Numbered from the stretch's first letter, positions 1 to 8,953 are shown. The stretch is 51,906 nucleotides of DNA from Promethearchaeia archaeon (GCA_029856235.1 JAHQWP010000036.1:1-51906); one strand, 5' to 3'. Made by a program: numbers and translations. Notes: generated by a model from the letters alone, not told the origin.

Positions 1-613
1 CTTGTAGTATTAGTCCGTTTAACGTAATGGATTTTGGTATACCGATTAAAACTATGGTATAAATCATTACAATAACTAACAGAGCGATATATACAAAACC
101 GTATAAATTTGGGTAATTTTTATTGTTTAGAACGGCAATAGTAAAAAAAATTATGCCAAGTATACCAGTAATATTAAACAAATTTGAAAAAATCAAATGC
201 GTTCTATCAAAAAGATCCCAGGGAGTGAGAATTGTAGCGATTAAAAAGCCACCAGACACTAAACAAATTAAAGCACCTATTCTGGCTATTAAATACTGCT
301 TTTTATCGTTTTTAAAATATGACGAGATTACGAAAGCAAAGGGGATAAACGAGATACTTAGTATCAACGCTGTAATTGTAAATATTGTAAAGGAAACAAC
401 ATTCGAAGCTCCTGAAAGCGCTATAATACGACCTAAATCACTAAAAAAATTACCCCAAAAATAATATCCTGGACTTAGAGGATCTATCATGGTACCTCCT
501 GCGTAAAATACCATAGCTACAGCCGTTAATATTATATATTGAGCGGGACCGAATATTACAAATAATGAAGCAAACATTTTCCAATTTTTAATTAACTTCA
601 ATAAAACCACCAA
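1..613 (-). CDS. Polytopic membrane protein, DUF998-like (C-terminus cut off by window)
   Basis: An open frame runs on the minus strand from a TTG (613) or GTG (610) codon to the window edge, about 204 codons without a stop. It shows several long hydrophobic segments separated by short loops. After the first membrane segment comes a DPLSPGYYFWGNFFSDLG stretch, and later TPWDLFDRTHLIFSNLF; both recall DUF998-type membrane proteins, in which a PGY segment and a short acidic loop follow the first helix. A TTTAAAAATA element about 20 bases upstream suggests a leaderless transcript starting close to the TTG/GTG. The function is unknown. The family assignment rests on motif memory only, and the start codon is uncertain because no ATG lies near the promoter. 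Confidence 0.6.
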   Translation of the reverse strand, partial: MVVLLKLIKNWKMFASLFVIFGPAQYIILTAVAMVFYAGGTMIDPLSPGYYFWGNFFSDLGRIIALSGASNVVSFTIFTITALILSISFIPFAFVISSYFKNDKKQYLIARIGALICLVSGGFLIATILTPWDLFDRTHLIFSNLFNITGILGIIFFTIAVLNNKNYPNLYGFVYIALLVIVMIYTIVLIGIPKSITLNGLILQ

Positions 614-746
614 ATAGTTAATCCTTATTATATTTTTAAACTAACGTTTTTAAAGCTCGAAAATAATTACACCTAACTAAAAAATCTATATTCAAAAAAT
701 CAAAAAAAAGAGTAGATTTACAATATTTTAGATCCTTAGAATGTCC

Positions 747-1568
747 TTACTTGGCGTATTTTGGTTTGGAGATGAATCCAATAAATATGAGTAAATTGAC
801 GCCAATATCGATTAATTCAGCAAAAATGCCCAAAGAAAGATCGGTATTAATTAGGATTGTCCGTATCAAATTAGATATCAGAAAACAAATGAAAGCAATT
901 CCAATTATCAATCCGTTTGCTTGAACGAGACGCTTATTTTTGTACATGAACAAAAACATGAAAGCAATTGCAATGTAAATTAATATGGTAACGAAGGGAA
1001 ACACTAGATTAAGAAAATCCACTGACGGTGCTAGGATAATAACCAATGTTGTCACCAAAACATAGCCTAGCATAATTCTTAATCGCAACTTGTTAAATTG
1101 CTTCTTATTCATCTCTTTATTTTTATTCATATTAATATATATAAGAATTGCGTCTAAACCAATATACAATATAGGTATTAAATTCACAATTATTACGAAA
1201 AACCTGACCTTTGCTAAAAGTAAGATAAGTTCGGAAGGAAATGCACCAGAGATAAACACTAAATTAAAGAAGAGATCGTAGATTTTTGCACAAGTTAATA
1301 TTCCAAAAAAGGATCCAAATAAAAAGTAGGCGTCTGATATGTATATAGCTTCTTGTCTTAACCATTTCCGAAATAGAACGAATGACATAATTCCAAGTAT
1401 AAAAACTCTTGAAATTATTGCGACTGCTCCAATCCATAGACCTTCATTACTAAGAATAATAGTAATTAAATCAGACCAATACAAAGAATATAAAATGCTA
1501 AAAGCGATCGCTAAAACGATAATCACGGTAAAAATGCTATATAGAAACTTTTTCTTTTTACTTTCCAT
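747..1568 (-). CDS. Unrecognised multi-pass membrane protein
   Basis: A 273-residue protein with about seven or eight predicted membrane helices (roughly residues 8-28, 45-65, 82-104, 118-145, 165-185, 190-210, 219-240 and 247-267). A lysine-rich N-terminal tail and a basic loop (around residues 146-163) suggest where the cytoplasmic side lies. I see no catalytic or cofactor motif and no soluble domain. The layout resembles the seven-helix sensor modules found in front of kinases, but here nothing is attached. It is transcribed in the same direction as the membrane protein at 1-613, 134 bases upstream of it. Function unknown. Confidence 0.7.
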   Translation of the reverse strand: MESKKKKFLYSIFTVIIVLAIAFSILYSLYWSDLITIILSNEGLWIGAVAIISRVFILGIMSFVLFRKWLRQEAIYISDAYFLFGSFFGILTCAKIYDLFFNLVFISGAFPSELILLLAKVRFFVIIVNLIPILYIGLDAILIYINMNKNKEMNKKQFNKLRLRIMLGYVLVTTLVIILAPSVDFLNLVFPFVTILIYIAIAFMFLFMYKNKRLVQANGLIIGIAFICFLISNLIRTILINTDLSLGIFAELIDIGVNLLIFIGFISKPKYAK

Positions 1569-1764
1569 TTTTTACAACCTTTTAACTTTCCAGAAGATAA
1601 TTCTATTTTAATATAATGTTGAAATATCTTATCTGTTCTAAACATTATTTTGTAAAATTCTTTTAAAAACCCTTTTTTTTTTTCTTTTAACTTAATTTTA
1701 AGAAGAAGAATTTCCATTATTTTAGAAATAGTTTAGCAATATAAAAATAATTTTATAGTTATTT

Positions 1765-3138
1765 ATGGTTTACTTTAGGATAAATGGATTAGGATATAAT
1801 TGCGGGTATAACGAGAATAAGTGTCCAAATGAGAAGGAATCTTGTATAGAATGTATTAAAGCGCGGTTAAAGGAATTAGGGTTCGAATTCGACTCAACGA
1901 TAGAGATATTTAAACTAGATTCTATTGAAAAGCAGCTGAAATTGGAAAGGGAAACGATATGGGGGAAATTCTTAGATGTATTAAATATTAAGCACATAAT
2001 TGTAATGGATAAAGGATCAGGGCTAACCCTCTTAAACTATGCAGTCTCAGGAGTCGATGTTGACGCTAATTTGTTGACTGGCTTTATTCAAGCTAACATT
2101 AACTTTTCTGAATCGGGAGAAGTGTCGGATCAATATCTTATCCCTTCATTTGAATACAATTATTATGAATTTCAATACAAAAGCTTTAACATTCTACTCA
2201 AGGATGGAGATTATGTAAGAGTGTGCTTAATACTAGATCACAAAGCTTCTAATAAACTGAAAAATCATACTTTTCGATTTGTAGAAGAGTTTGAACTCTC
2301 TTTCGAAAATGAGCTTATTATCTTTCAAGATACTGGTGGTATTGAAACTAATCATATGATTAATGCTATTGTGGAATCTTTTAATATTAGTCTTATGTTT
2401 CCAATGACTTTAGAGCAATCAATTCCTCCCTATGAATTAGAAAAAGTTAAAAGAAGTGTAATACAGAAAGCAATCTATAATCTCGCAAATGAAATGCTTG
2501 CGGTGAAGCCCTTCTTTTTCATTTATAATATGCTCAAACGTCTTAAGAAAATCGTTAATATCGAAGACGAAGTCGTTATTTATGAAATTCACCAGCTATT
2601 GGAAAGACGTGTATTCAAACCTACATCAATAGAAGTTATGGCAAATAATATAGAATCAGTCCAAGAGGCCGATCAAAAAAAAGAGATGAAAACAAGCTCA
2701 ATATCTTCAATAATTATGAGTGATACAGATATCGACGAGTTAAAAGATCGATTAGAATTTATGGATGAGTATACAGCACATAAGTTAATTAAGGAAATAA
2801 TGCGAAAAGCAAAAGCGGCGGAAAAGGATTCAACTTATCAGGTTACCATAAACGAGTACAATAAAGCCCTTTTTATAGCAAAAGATTTTAAATTCAAAGA
2901 CGAAGTTAATAAGCTTTCTCGAAAAATCTTCGATCTAGAACATAAATTCAAAAACATAGAATTAGAATTCAATATTGAAAAAGCAGAAAATGCCGAGAAA
3001 TATGGAGATTTTATTAATAGTATTAATTATTACCAACATGCTTTAGAAATTCTTGATGGTTTTAAAGTATATAATATAATTGATCCTAGGATAAAGAAAT
3101 TCAAGAAAAAAATATTGAAGCTAAGGGATGAAATTTAA
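1765..3138 (+). CDS. Longin/roadblock-like sensor protein with N-terminal Cys cluster and C-terminal TPR/MIT-like helices
   Basis: A 457-residue protein. The N-terminus carries a compact cysteine cluster (C13, C19, C26, C29), probably a small metal site. Residues 60-190 have the pattern of Asgard longin/roadblock-like modules: an alternating hydrophobic strand (IKHIIVMDKGSGLTLLNYAV), then a helix of the LLTGFIQANINFSES type, then strands ending in a helix FEELS-like region. Residues 345-457 are charged helices with two TPR- or MIT-like units (one contains AENAEKYGDFINSINYYQHA). Such modules commonly partner small GTPases in Asgard archaea, and a Ras-like GTPase gene follows 134 bases downstream on the same strand. 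An upstream TATA-like TATAAAAATAATTTTATAG fits a leaderless start at the ATG. The role as GTPase regulator or adaptor is inferred. Confidence 0.6.
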   Translation: MVYFRINGLGYNCGYNENKCPNEKESCIECIKARLKELGFEFDSTIEIFKLDSIEKQLKLERETIWGKFLDVLNIKHIIVMDKGSGLTLLNYAVSGVDVDANLLTGFIQANINFSESGEVSDQYLIPSFEYNYYEFQYKSFNILLKDGDYVRVCLILDHKASNKLKNHTFRFVEEFELSFENELIIFQDTGGIETNHMINAIVESFNISLMFPMTLEQSIPPYELEKVKRSVIQKAIYNLANEMLAVKPFFFIYNMLKRLKKIVNIEDEVVIYEIHQLLERRVFKPTSIEVMANNIESVQEADQKKEMKTSSISSIIMSDTDIDELKDRLEFMDEYTAHKLIKEIMRKAKAAEKDSTYQVTINEYNKALFIAKDFKFKDEVNKLSRKIFDLEHKFKNIELEFNIEKAENAEKYGDFINSINYYQHALEILDGFKVYNIIDPRIKKFKKKILKLRDEI

Positions 3139-3272
3139 TCCTATATTATTGACATTTCTGTATAAGCATAAGAAGCTAAACATATTGTAAAAACTTTTTT
3201 ACGTGTTAACATTACACAAATTAACTTTAAATAGAATTTTTATAATCTTTATCTGCACAGATAATAATAATT

Positions 3273-3782
3273 ATGAAAAAAACAATAAAAGTCATAGTTT
3301 CTGGAGATGGTGGAGTAGGAAAAACCTCCTTTTTGAATCGTCTCGTTAACGACAGTTTTGACGATTATAGCGCATTAACAAAAGGCGTTGACTTTTATTC
3401 AAAAAGCATTTTTGTTAATGGAACTGAATTCAATTTCATAATGTGGGACTTTGCTGGACAAGATCGATTCAAAACACTGTTAAATGATTTTGTTGAAGGC
3501 TCTCTCGCCGCCTTTATTCTTTTTGATTTATCAAGAATTAATACCATAGAAAATTTGCATGATTGGATAATCACTCTAAAAACATTTGGACATATTCCTA
3601 TTATCTTGATAGGGACTAAAAATGATTTAATTTCCCCTCCTGAATCGCAGGTTATCGATAATTATATCTCTGAAATTAAGCAAGAGTATGATAATGTAAT
3701 AACGTACATAAAAATATCATCGAAGACTGGGGAAAATATTAGAAACGCATTCAAATTTTTAATAGGAAATCTGATTCTTTAA
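3273..3782 (+). CDS. Ras-superfamily small GTPase (minimal, Rab/Ras-like)
   Basis: A 169-residue protein that is essentially a bare G domain. All nucleotide-binding boxes are visible: G1 GDGGVGKTS (11-19), a switch-I Thr (T36 in ALTKGVDF), G3 DFAGQ (59-63), G4 TKND (115-118, with Thr in place of the first Asn of NKxD) and G5 SSK (149-151). The catalytic-type Gln of G3 is present, so it should hydrolyse GTP. There is no C-terminal cysteine motif, so no prenylation as in eukaryotic Rab or Ras; membrane attachment, if any, must use another partner. It follows the longin-TPR gene and may be regulated by it. The effector is unknown. Confidence 0.9.
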   Translation: MKKTIKVIVSGDGGVGKTSFLNRLVNDSFDDYSALTKGVDFYSKSIFVNGTEFNFIMWDFAGQDRFKTLLNDFVEGSLAAFILFDLSRINTIENLHDWIITLKTFGHIPIILIGTKNDLISPPESQVIDNYISEIKQEYDNVITYIKISSKTGENIRNAFKFLIGNLIL

Positions 3783-3806
3783 CTTAATCTGTTAATTAAA
3801 GAATTT

Positions 3807-4841
3807 TTAAACTTTCTCAATCCATCCAAATTCGTCATCGATTTCTAAACGTTGAATTCCTGTCAGGAGTTCGTATAGTTTTCGTGTAAATTCTCCTGGT
3901 TCGCCTTCACTAAACAGCCTTCTTTTATCGTCTAGTACGACAGATTTAATCGGAGTGACAACAGCAGCAGTTCCGGAACAAAAAGCTTCGGTACAGGAAT
4001 CCTCAAACAGTTCCTTGTAAGATATGTCTCTTTCTTCCGTTTTCATTCCTATTTTCTTTGAAGCTAAGTCTAGTATTGATTTTCGAGTAATACCTGGTAA
4101 AATTGTGCCCACAGTTTTTGGAGTTACTAGCGTTCCATTAATCACCGCAAAGAAGTTAGCTGTTCCGACCTCGTCTATAAATTCGGAATGCACTGCGTCT
4201 AGAAAAATAACTTGAGCAAATCCCCTTTCCTTCGTCTCCTTCGCAGGTAACATAGACCCTGCGTAATTACAACAAGTTTTAGCCGCTCCAGTTCCCCCAG
4301 GGGCAGCTCTTGTATATTTTTTAGTAATTTCTAAATCGATACCTGTAAAACCTTCTGGAAAATAGGGTCCTACTGGAACCGTGAATATTAGTAATTTATA
4401 TTCTTTCGCAGGTTTTACTCCAACTATAGGGCCTGTTCCAATCATTAAAGGTCGAATATAAAGTGCTCCACCACTATCGTACGGTGGTATGTAATCCTCG
4501 TTAGCTTTCACTACTTCCTTTACGGCAGAAACAAAACTATCTGTATGATAAATTGGCATTAACAATCTTTCTGCACTATCGTTGAATCTTTTTGCGTTTT
4601 CTTTAGGTCGAAAAAGTGTAATTTCTCCGTTCTTAGTCCTTAAAGCTTTCATCCCCTCGAAAATTCCCTGACCATAGTTTAATACACAAGCAGCTGGTGA
4701 AATTTCAAAATTGCCGAAAGGTACTAATTTTCCTTCTTCCCATTTTCCATCTTCGTAATTTGAGACAAACATTTCTTTTGTTTCTATAAACTCGAAACCT
4801 AGAGAATAATAATCTATATCTTTAGCATCCATAAATATCAA
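3807..4841 (-). CDS. ilvE: Branched-chain amino acid aminotransferase
   Basis: A 344-residue fold-type IV PLP aminotransferase that interconverts valine, leucine and isoleucine with their 2-oxo acids. Signature features: the early YGQGIFEGMKA segment, FRP..N..RF near 78-86, the PLP lysine K188 in GGTGAAKTCCNYAGS, and the conserved acidic residue in FIDEVGTANFF (about 224). The insert pattern (FTVPVGPYFPEG) and length match the bacterial/eukaryotic long BCAT form. The encoded start is ATG at 4841; an in-frame ATG at 4832 is also possible. It is convergent with the small GTPase and 1.2 kb from panB, whose substrate 2-oxoisovalerate is the oxo acid of valine. Confidence 0.93.
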   Translation of the reverse strand: MIFMDAKDIDYYSLGFEFIETKEMFVSNYEDGKWEEGKLVPFGNFEISPAACVLNYGQGIFEGMKALRTKNGEITLFRPKENAKRFNDSAERLLMPIYHTDSFVSAVKEVVKANEDYIPPYDSGGALYIRPLMIGTGPIVGVKPAKEYKLLIFTVPVGPYFPEGFTGIDLEITKKYTRAAPGGTGAAKTCCNYAGSMLPAKETKERGFAQVIFLDAVHSEFIDEVGTANFFAVINGTLVTPKTVGTILPGITRKSILDLASKKIGMKTEERDISYKELFEDSCTEAFCSGTAAVVTPIKSVVLDDKRRLFSEGEPGEFTRKLYELLTGIQRLEIDDEFGWIEKV

Positions 4842-5013
4842 TTCCTTGTTTATTTTATCAGATTTATTTAATGAAGAGTATACTAAAAAATCTTATTGAT
4901 AAAAATCAGTATATCAACAGTCTTTAGAAAATCAATAAAAATAAATAAAAAAAACAAGATTTATAAATTAATTTGAGAAAATGTCTAAAGGTAAAAGTTA
5001 ACACTCAAGAGCT

Positions 5014-5958
5014 ATGACCGAAAATCCTCGAATATCAAACGAATTTAAGATAGTTATTGCAGGATTAGATAACGCAGGAAAAACAAGCGCTTTAATAGCG
5101 TTAAGACAAAAATATAACTTCTATGAACGAGTAAAAAATTTAAAACCCACCATCAAAATCGATTACAGCTCCTTCAAGTTCCTTAAAACCTTCCGTATTA
5201 ATCTCTGGGACATGGGAGGGCAAAAAAAATTCAGAAAAATTTACATTACTAATCCTATTTATTTTGAAGATACCGATTATATTTATTATCTCATAGATAT
5301 GCAAGATGAAATCAAATTTGAGGAAACCGTAGAATATCTCCACGAATTACTTGACATTTATAGAACTTTGAGTTATTCTAATGAAGTAATAATATGTTTT
5401 AACAAATTTGATCCCCAGTTTAAAAGTAGTGTAGAATTTTTAGATCGAGCGAATATGATTAAAAAGTTGATTCTATCGCAAAATAAGGATATTAAATTTG
5501 AATTTTATAATACCTCATATTACGACATCTCATCAATTTCGCAAGCTTTTTCTCATTCGTTAAATAGCTTATTAAATTTAAACGATGTGGATGACGGATT
5601 AAATAAGTTAGTAAATAATTTTAATTGTAGATATGCAATTTTATACACAGATTCGGGTATAATTATATCTGACCATTACATAGACACGATGGATATAAGA
5701 GAGTTTGAGGAGAAAATAAGTCGTAAGATTAGTGAAAACCTCGAATTTTTTCAGAGGTTAAAGGATGAGAACGTTAATATAGATGATAGATTAGCTTTTT
5801 CAAACGATAAAGCTGATTATGTAAAAAAATTTTCAATCTTATCTCAGAATAAAGATAATACGTTCTACATTGGAGTGAGTACGACAGTAAGTAATATTAA
5901 TGAAATTAAGACTGAATTAGAAAAATTAAGAAATGTTTTACAAATGAGTTTTACTTAA
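5014..5958 (+). CDS. Rag/Gtr- or Arf-like GTPase with C-terminal longin/roadblock-type domain
   Basis: A 314-residue protein in two parts. The N-terminal G domain has Arf-style motifs: G1 GLDNAGKTS (17-25), G3 DMGGQ (66-70) inside LWDMGGQKKFRK, and G4 NKFD (130-133). Residues about 190-314 form an alpha/beta module (CRYAILYTDSGIIISD, then a helix and later strands ending FYIGVSTT) of the longin/roadblock type. G domain plus C-terminal roadblock is the architecture of eukaryotic Rag/Gtr GTPases, although the G3 box WDMGGQ is closer to Arf. There is no N-terminal myristoylation glycine. It lies between ilvE (divergent) and panB (same strand, 93 bases downstream). A nutrient- or membrane-sensing role is only by analogy. 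Confidence 0.85.
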   Translation: MTENPRISNEFKIVIAGLDNAGKTSALIALRQKYNFYERVKNLKPTIKIDYSSFKFLKTFRINLWDMGGQKKFRKIYITNPIYFEDTDYIYYLIDMQDEIKFEETVEYLHELLDIYRTLSYSNEVIICFNKFDPQFKSSVEFLDRANMIKKLILSQNKDIKFEFYNTSYYDISSISQAFSHSLNSLLNLNDVDDGLNKLVNNFNCRYAILYTDSGIIISDHYIDTMDIREFEEKISRKISENLEFFQRLKDENVNIDDRLAFSNDKADYVKKFSILSQNKDNTFYIGVSTTVSNINEIKTELEKLRNVLQMSFT

Positions 5959-6051
5959 TCTTACATACTTCCTCTCGATATCGATTTCTTTAACACCTTT
6001 TATTTTTCCCATAAACAAAATATTTTTCTAAAATATAAAGCTACTTTACAT

Positions 6052-6927
6052 ATGGCGCTTCAAAAAATGACGGCTAAGAAAATCATCGAGAAAAAAAAGC
6101 AGGGAGAAAAAATTGTTACCATAACCTCGTACGATTATTCCTTTGCTAAAATTGTAGATGATTGCGGGATAGATTTAATTCTCGTCGGTGATTCCCTCTC
6201 CATGGTAGTTCTTGGATATAAAAATACGTTATCAGTTACGATGGACGAAATGATTCACCACACTAAAGCAGTAGTTAGAGGGGTGTCGAATTCTATGGTC
6301 GTTGGCGATATGCCCTTTTTATCTTACAAAATCGGGATCAAGGAGGCAGTAAAAAATGCGGGAAGGTTTATTCAAGAAGGTGGCGCGGAAGCTGTCAAAG
6401 TTGAGGGCGGAGCTAAAATATGTCCGACGATAAAAGCTATGATTGATGCAGATATACAAGTGATGGGCCACATAGGACTAACACCTCAGGCAGTATATAG
6501 ATTTGGTGGGTTCTTAGTACAAGGAAAAACCGTAGAGTCCGCCAAAAAGTTAATAATTGACGCTAAAAAATTAGAAAAAACAGGTGTATTTTCAATCGTG
6601 CTTGAGAGCGTACCCTGGCAAATTGCAAAATTAATAACAAAGTCGGTAGACATTCCTACCATTGGTATTGGTGCTGGTTCGTATTGCGACGGGCAAATAT
6701 TAGTTATAAATGATATGTTGGGGCTATTCACAGATTTTAAACCGAAATTTCTCAAATATTTTGGGAATATTGGTACTTCCGTTCGAAAGGCTATAAATAA
6801 CTATAAAAGCGAGGTAGAAGGAGGAGTATATCCCGATGCAGAACACTCCTACGAATTTCCAACAGAAGACTTGAATGAGATTGAAAGTTGGTTTGAAAGT
6901 GTTGAAATTGAAAAGGAACTAAAGTAA
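6052..6927 (+). CDS. panB: 3-methyl-2-oxobutanoate hydroxymethyltransferase (ketopantoate synthase)
   Basis: A 291-residue TIM-barrel enzyme that transfers a hydroxymethyl group from methylene-tetrahydropterin or folate to 2-oxoisovalerate to give ketopantoate, the first committed step to pantothenate and coenzyme A. Visible signatures: [19 protein letters not shown], the metal/substrate loop [12 protein letters not shown] (D47-S48), [10 protein letters not shown] (D86), the [12 protein letters not shown] stretch, and PTIGIGAG. The length is normal for the family (about 265-290). A TATA-like AAAATATAAAG lies about 25 bases upstream. Neighbouring ilvE can provide its substrate, and mfnA 3 kb away may provide the beta-alanine branch. 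Confidence 0.96.
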   Translation: MALQKMTAKKIIEKKKQGEKIVTITSYDYSFAKIVDDCGIDLILVGDSLSMVVLGYKNTLSVTMDEMIHHTKAVVRGVSNSMVVGDMPFLSYKIGIKEAVKNAGRFIQEGGAEAVKVEGGAKICPTIKAMIDADIQVMGHIGLTPQAVYRFGGFLVQGKTVESAKKLIIDAKKLEKTGVFSIVLESVPWQIAKLITKSVDIPTIGIGAGSYCDGQILVINDMLGLFTDFKPKFLKYFGNIGTSVRKAINNYKSEVEGGVYPDAEHSYEFPTEDLNEIESWFESVEIEKELK

Positions 6928-6973
6928 ATCCAATGGTAGCATAATCATACAACCAAATATAATGAGTGGAAAG

Positions 6974-7011
6974 TTGTATAAGATTTTTTAATGATTTTTG
7001 TTTTTATACAA
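6974..7011. repeat. Inverted repeat in panB / Rab-like GTPase intergenic region
   Basis: TTGTATAA at 6974-6981 is repeated perfectly in reverse complement at 7004-7011 (TTATACAA), enclosing a T-rich 22-base loop. It lies 47 bases after panB and may form a stem that ends the panB transcript, given the T-rich loop, or serve as a binding site. No function is shown. Confidence 0.4.
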
Positions 7012-7130
7012 GTGATTATGCCCTCGAAATATATTCAAATTACCTTTTCATTAGGCAAAAAGAATTTGGAAAATAAGATGTAAATTATCCAAAAGTATAA
7101 TTAAATAAATTTTTATTAATAATAATAACA

Positions 7131-7159
7131 TAAGAACTTTGTTTGATGTTTTGTTCTTA
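7131..7159. promoter_or_regulatory. Inverted repeat just upstream of the Rab-like GTPase
   Basis: TAAGAAC (7131-7137) and GTTCTTA (7153-7159) are a perfect 7-base inverted repeat around a 15-base spacer. The repeat sits between an AT-rich TATA-like region (about 7095-7125) and the ATG at 7196, so it falls in or near the transcribed leader. It could be an operator or an RNA hairpin. This is inference from position only. Confidence 0.35.
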
Positions 7160-7195
7160 AAAATTAAGACCGAATAAATTAATGGAAGATTCAAA

Positions 7196-8953
7196 ATGGC
7201 TGATGAGTACGATTACCTTTTTAAATCTATTGTTGTAGGTGATGGGGGTGTTGGTAAAACAGCTCTTACACTCCGTTTTTCAAAAGGATTCTTTACAGAA
7301 GATTATAAAATGACAATTGGGGTAGATTTTCACGTAAAAACAATTTCAATAGATACTTCTGAAGGGGCCATTAAGTGTAAACTCCAACTCTGGGATACAG
7401 GCGGCCAAGAGCGATTTAGTTCGATAAGACCGATGTACTATAGGGGATCGTTAGGGACAATACTTGTTTTCGATCTCACAAATTCCGCGAGTTTTGAACA
7501 TTTACCACAATGGATAGAGGAAGTTAGAGCAAACATAAAAACTGAAATTCCGGTGTTGCTCATTGGAAATAAAAGCGATTTACTCAACCAGAGAGCCGTT
7601 TCAGCTGAGGAGATTGGTAGATTTACAAAAAATTTTAACTTGTATTATATGGAAACTTCAGCTAAAACCGGTAATGGAGTAGGTGATTGTTTTTATATTC
7701 TTGCGTGTTTAATGATAGGACAAGGTGTTCCTGAGCAATTGGTTGCAAACAAAACTGTTTATGCTCCAGGACAAGTAGTTGAAGAAAGCGGTAAAATACC
7801 CTCAAAAGAGTTGCCTTCTAGCAAACCCCATGATGAATATATCGCCCCGCCTGTTCCAGAACCCGCTCAATTCTTAAATGAACAACCTAAAATCGAATAT
7901 GAGGCCCCGCCCGTCCCCGAACCGAAATTGACTAAATTAGTGGAACCGGCTTCTTTTTTTGAATCTGAAAAGGAAATTGAATATGAAGCTCCACCTGTTC
8001 CCGAACCAAAGCCTGAAACGGAACCGCAATTCATTCCCGATATCTCAATTCCTGAATTAACTGAAATTGAATTTAAAACTCCAGATGAAATTTTGATCAA
8101 AGAAACGATAAAATCCGAACTTGAATCCTTAACAAGCGACGATACGGTCTATAAACCAAAAGCAATTCCTTTTACTAACGCTCCAGAACCTGCACCACCT
8201 CCCAAGGAGTTTCAAAGCCCTCCTTCGGAAAAACCAAAAGAAAGCACTCCGATTCATACTCCATTTCGCGTAATTAAAAGGGAAGAACCTACGAAACCTC
8301 AACCTGCATCAATGACATTTGAACCTAACACCAAACCACAACCAGATCCTATAAGTAGATCACCACTTTTTCAAACCCAAACACCTCAAGGATCTACTTC
8401 TGATTCACTTATCGATTACATGCCCCCAGCCATTATGTCAAAAAAGGAGAAGAAAAAGAAAGACAAGGAACAAAAGAAGCAAGATAAAGAAAAAGCAAAG
8501 ATTGAGAAGGAAAAAAAAATATCTGAAGAACGGGAGAAACAAGAGAATTTAATTAAAGCTATGAAAAAATCGAAAAAAGAAAAACAAACTGAACCTAAAA
8601 AAACCAAACCGTCATCACTCCCTACTGTTAGTAAACCCAAAGTTGGGATGGATTCCTTATTTCAAACTCTTAGCCAAAGATCTGAAGTAGAATCTCAGAG
8701 TCAGAGCGTTCCTTTTATGCCTTTTACAGGAGAAAGGAAAACTAAGGAAGAGGGGGCGTCTAAATTAAGAATAATTCCTAATGTAGCGGATGTTGAAGCC
8801 AACTCTAATTCTTTTACAGCGTTTACGTCTGCTCAACAAGTAGAAGAAGAAAAACCAAAAAGTAAATCTAAAGATCTTTTAATCTGTGAACAATGTGGAT
8901 CTATTTTATCCTCTGATTATGCTTTTTGTAATAAATGCGGTAATAAATTATAA
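7196..8953 (+). CDS. Rab-like small GTPase fused to a proline/lysine-rich tail and C-terminal zinc ribbon
   Basis: A 585-residue protein. Residues 1-175 are a very Rab-like G domain: G1 GDGGVGKT (15-22), G2 T40 in TIGVDFH, G3 DTGGQERF (67-74, Gly where Rab has Ala), G4 NKSD (125-128), G5 SAK (155-157). Then comes about 380 residues of low-complexity tail. It has three near-identical EYxAPPVPEP motifs (starting at residues 214, 234 and 262), more proline-rich sequence to about 415, a Lys/Glu-rich probably helical segment (about 418-480), and finally a C4 zinc ribbon (CEQCG ... CNKCG) at the end. Eukaryotic Rabs end in prenylated cysteines; here the tail ends in the zinc ribbon. The proline motifs look like docking sites for a proline-binding partner. 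Convergent with a double zinc-ribbon protein (40 bases between the stops). Confidence 0.92.
   Translation: MADEYDYLFKSIVVGDGGVGKTALTLRFSKGFFTEDYKMTIGVDFHVKTISIDTSEGAIKCKLQLWDTGGQERFSSIRPMYYRGSLGTILVFDLTNSASFEHLPQWIEEVRANIKTEIPVLLIGNKSDLLNQRAVSAEEIGRFTKNFNLYYMETSAKTGNGVGDCFYILACLMIGQGVPEQLVANKTVYAPGQVVEESGKIPSKELPSSKPHDEYIAPPVPEPAQFLNEQPKIEYEAPPVPEPKLTKLVEPASFFESEKEIEYEAPPVPEPKPETEPQFIPDISIPELTEIEFKTPDEILIKETIKSELESLTSDDTVYKPKAIPFTNAPEPAPPPKEFQSPPSEKPKESTPIHTPFRVIKREEPTKPQPASMTFEPNTKPQPDPISRSPLFQTQTPQGSTSDSLIDYMPPAIMSKKEKKKKDKEQKKQDKEKAKIEKEKKISEEREKQENLIKAMKKSKKEKQTEPKKTKPSSLPTVSKPKVGMDSLFQTLSQRSEVESQSQSVPFMPFTGERKTKEEGASKLRIIPNVADVEANSNSFTAFTSAQQVEEEKPKSKSKDLLICEQCGSILSSDYAFCNKCGNKL
7835..8008 (+). 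repeat. Three in-frame copies of an EYxAPPVPEP-coding repeat
   Basis: Copies at 7835-7864, 7895-7924 and 7979-8008 encode EYIAPPVPEP, EYEAPPVPEP and EYEAPPVPEP, spaced 20 and 28 codons apart. The DNA of the copies differs at synonymous positions (for example gccccgcccgtccccgaa versus gctccacctgttcccgaa), so the peptide rather than the DNA has been kept. That supports a role as a repeated short linear binding motif. Confidence 0.85.

Noticed and set aside
123-464. An open plus-strand frame of 113 codons over the left edge.
   Set aside because: It is the antisense of the hydrophobic minus-strand membrane protein gene and has no family pattern or promoter of its own.
7867-8100. A minus-strand frame with repeated GSGTGGASYSI segments.
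   Set aside because: It is the reverse of the APPVPEP-coding repeats in the Rab-like gene, so its repeats are a by-product.
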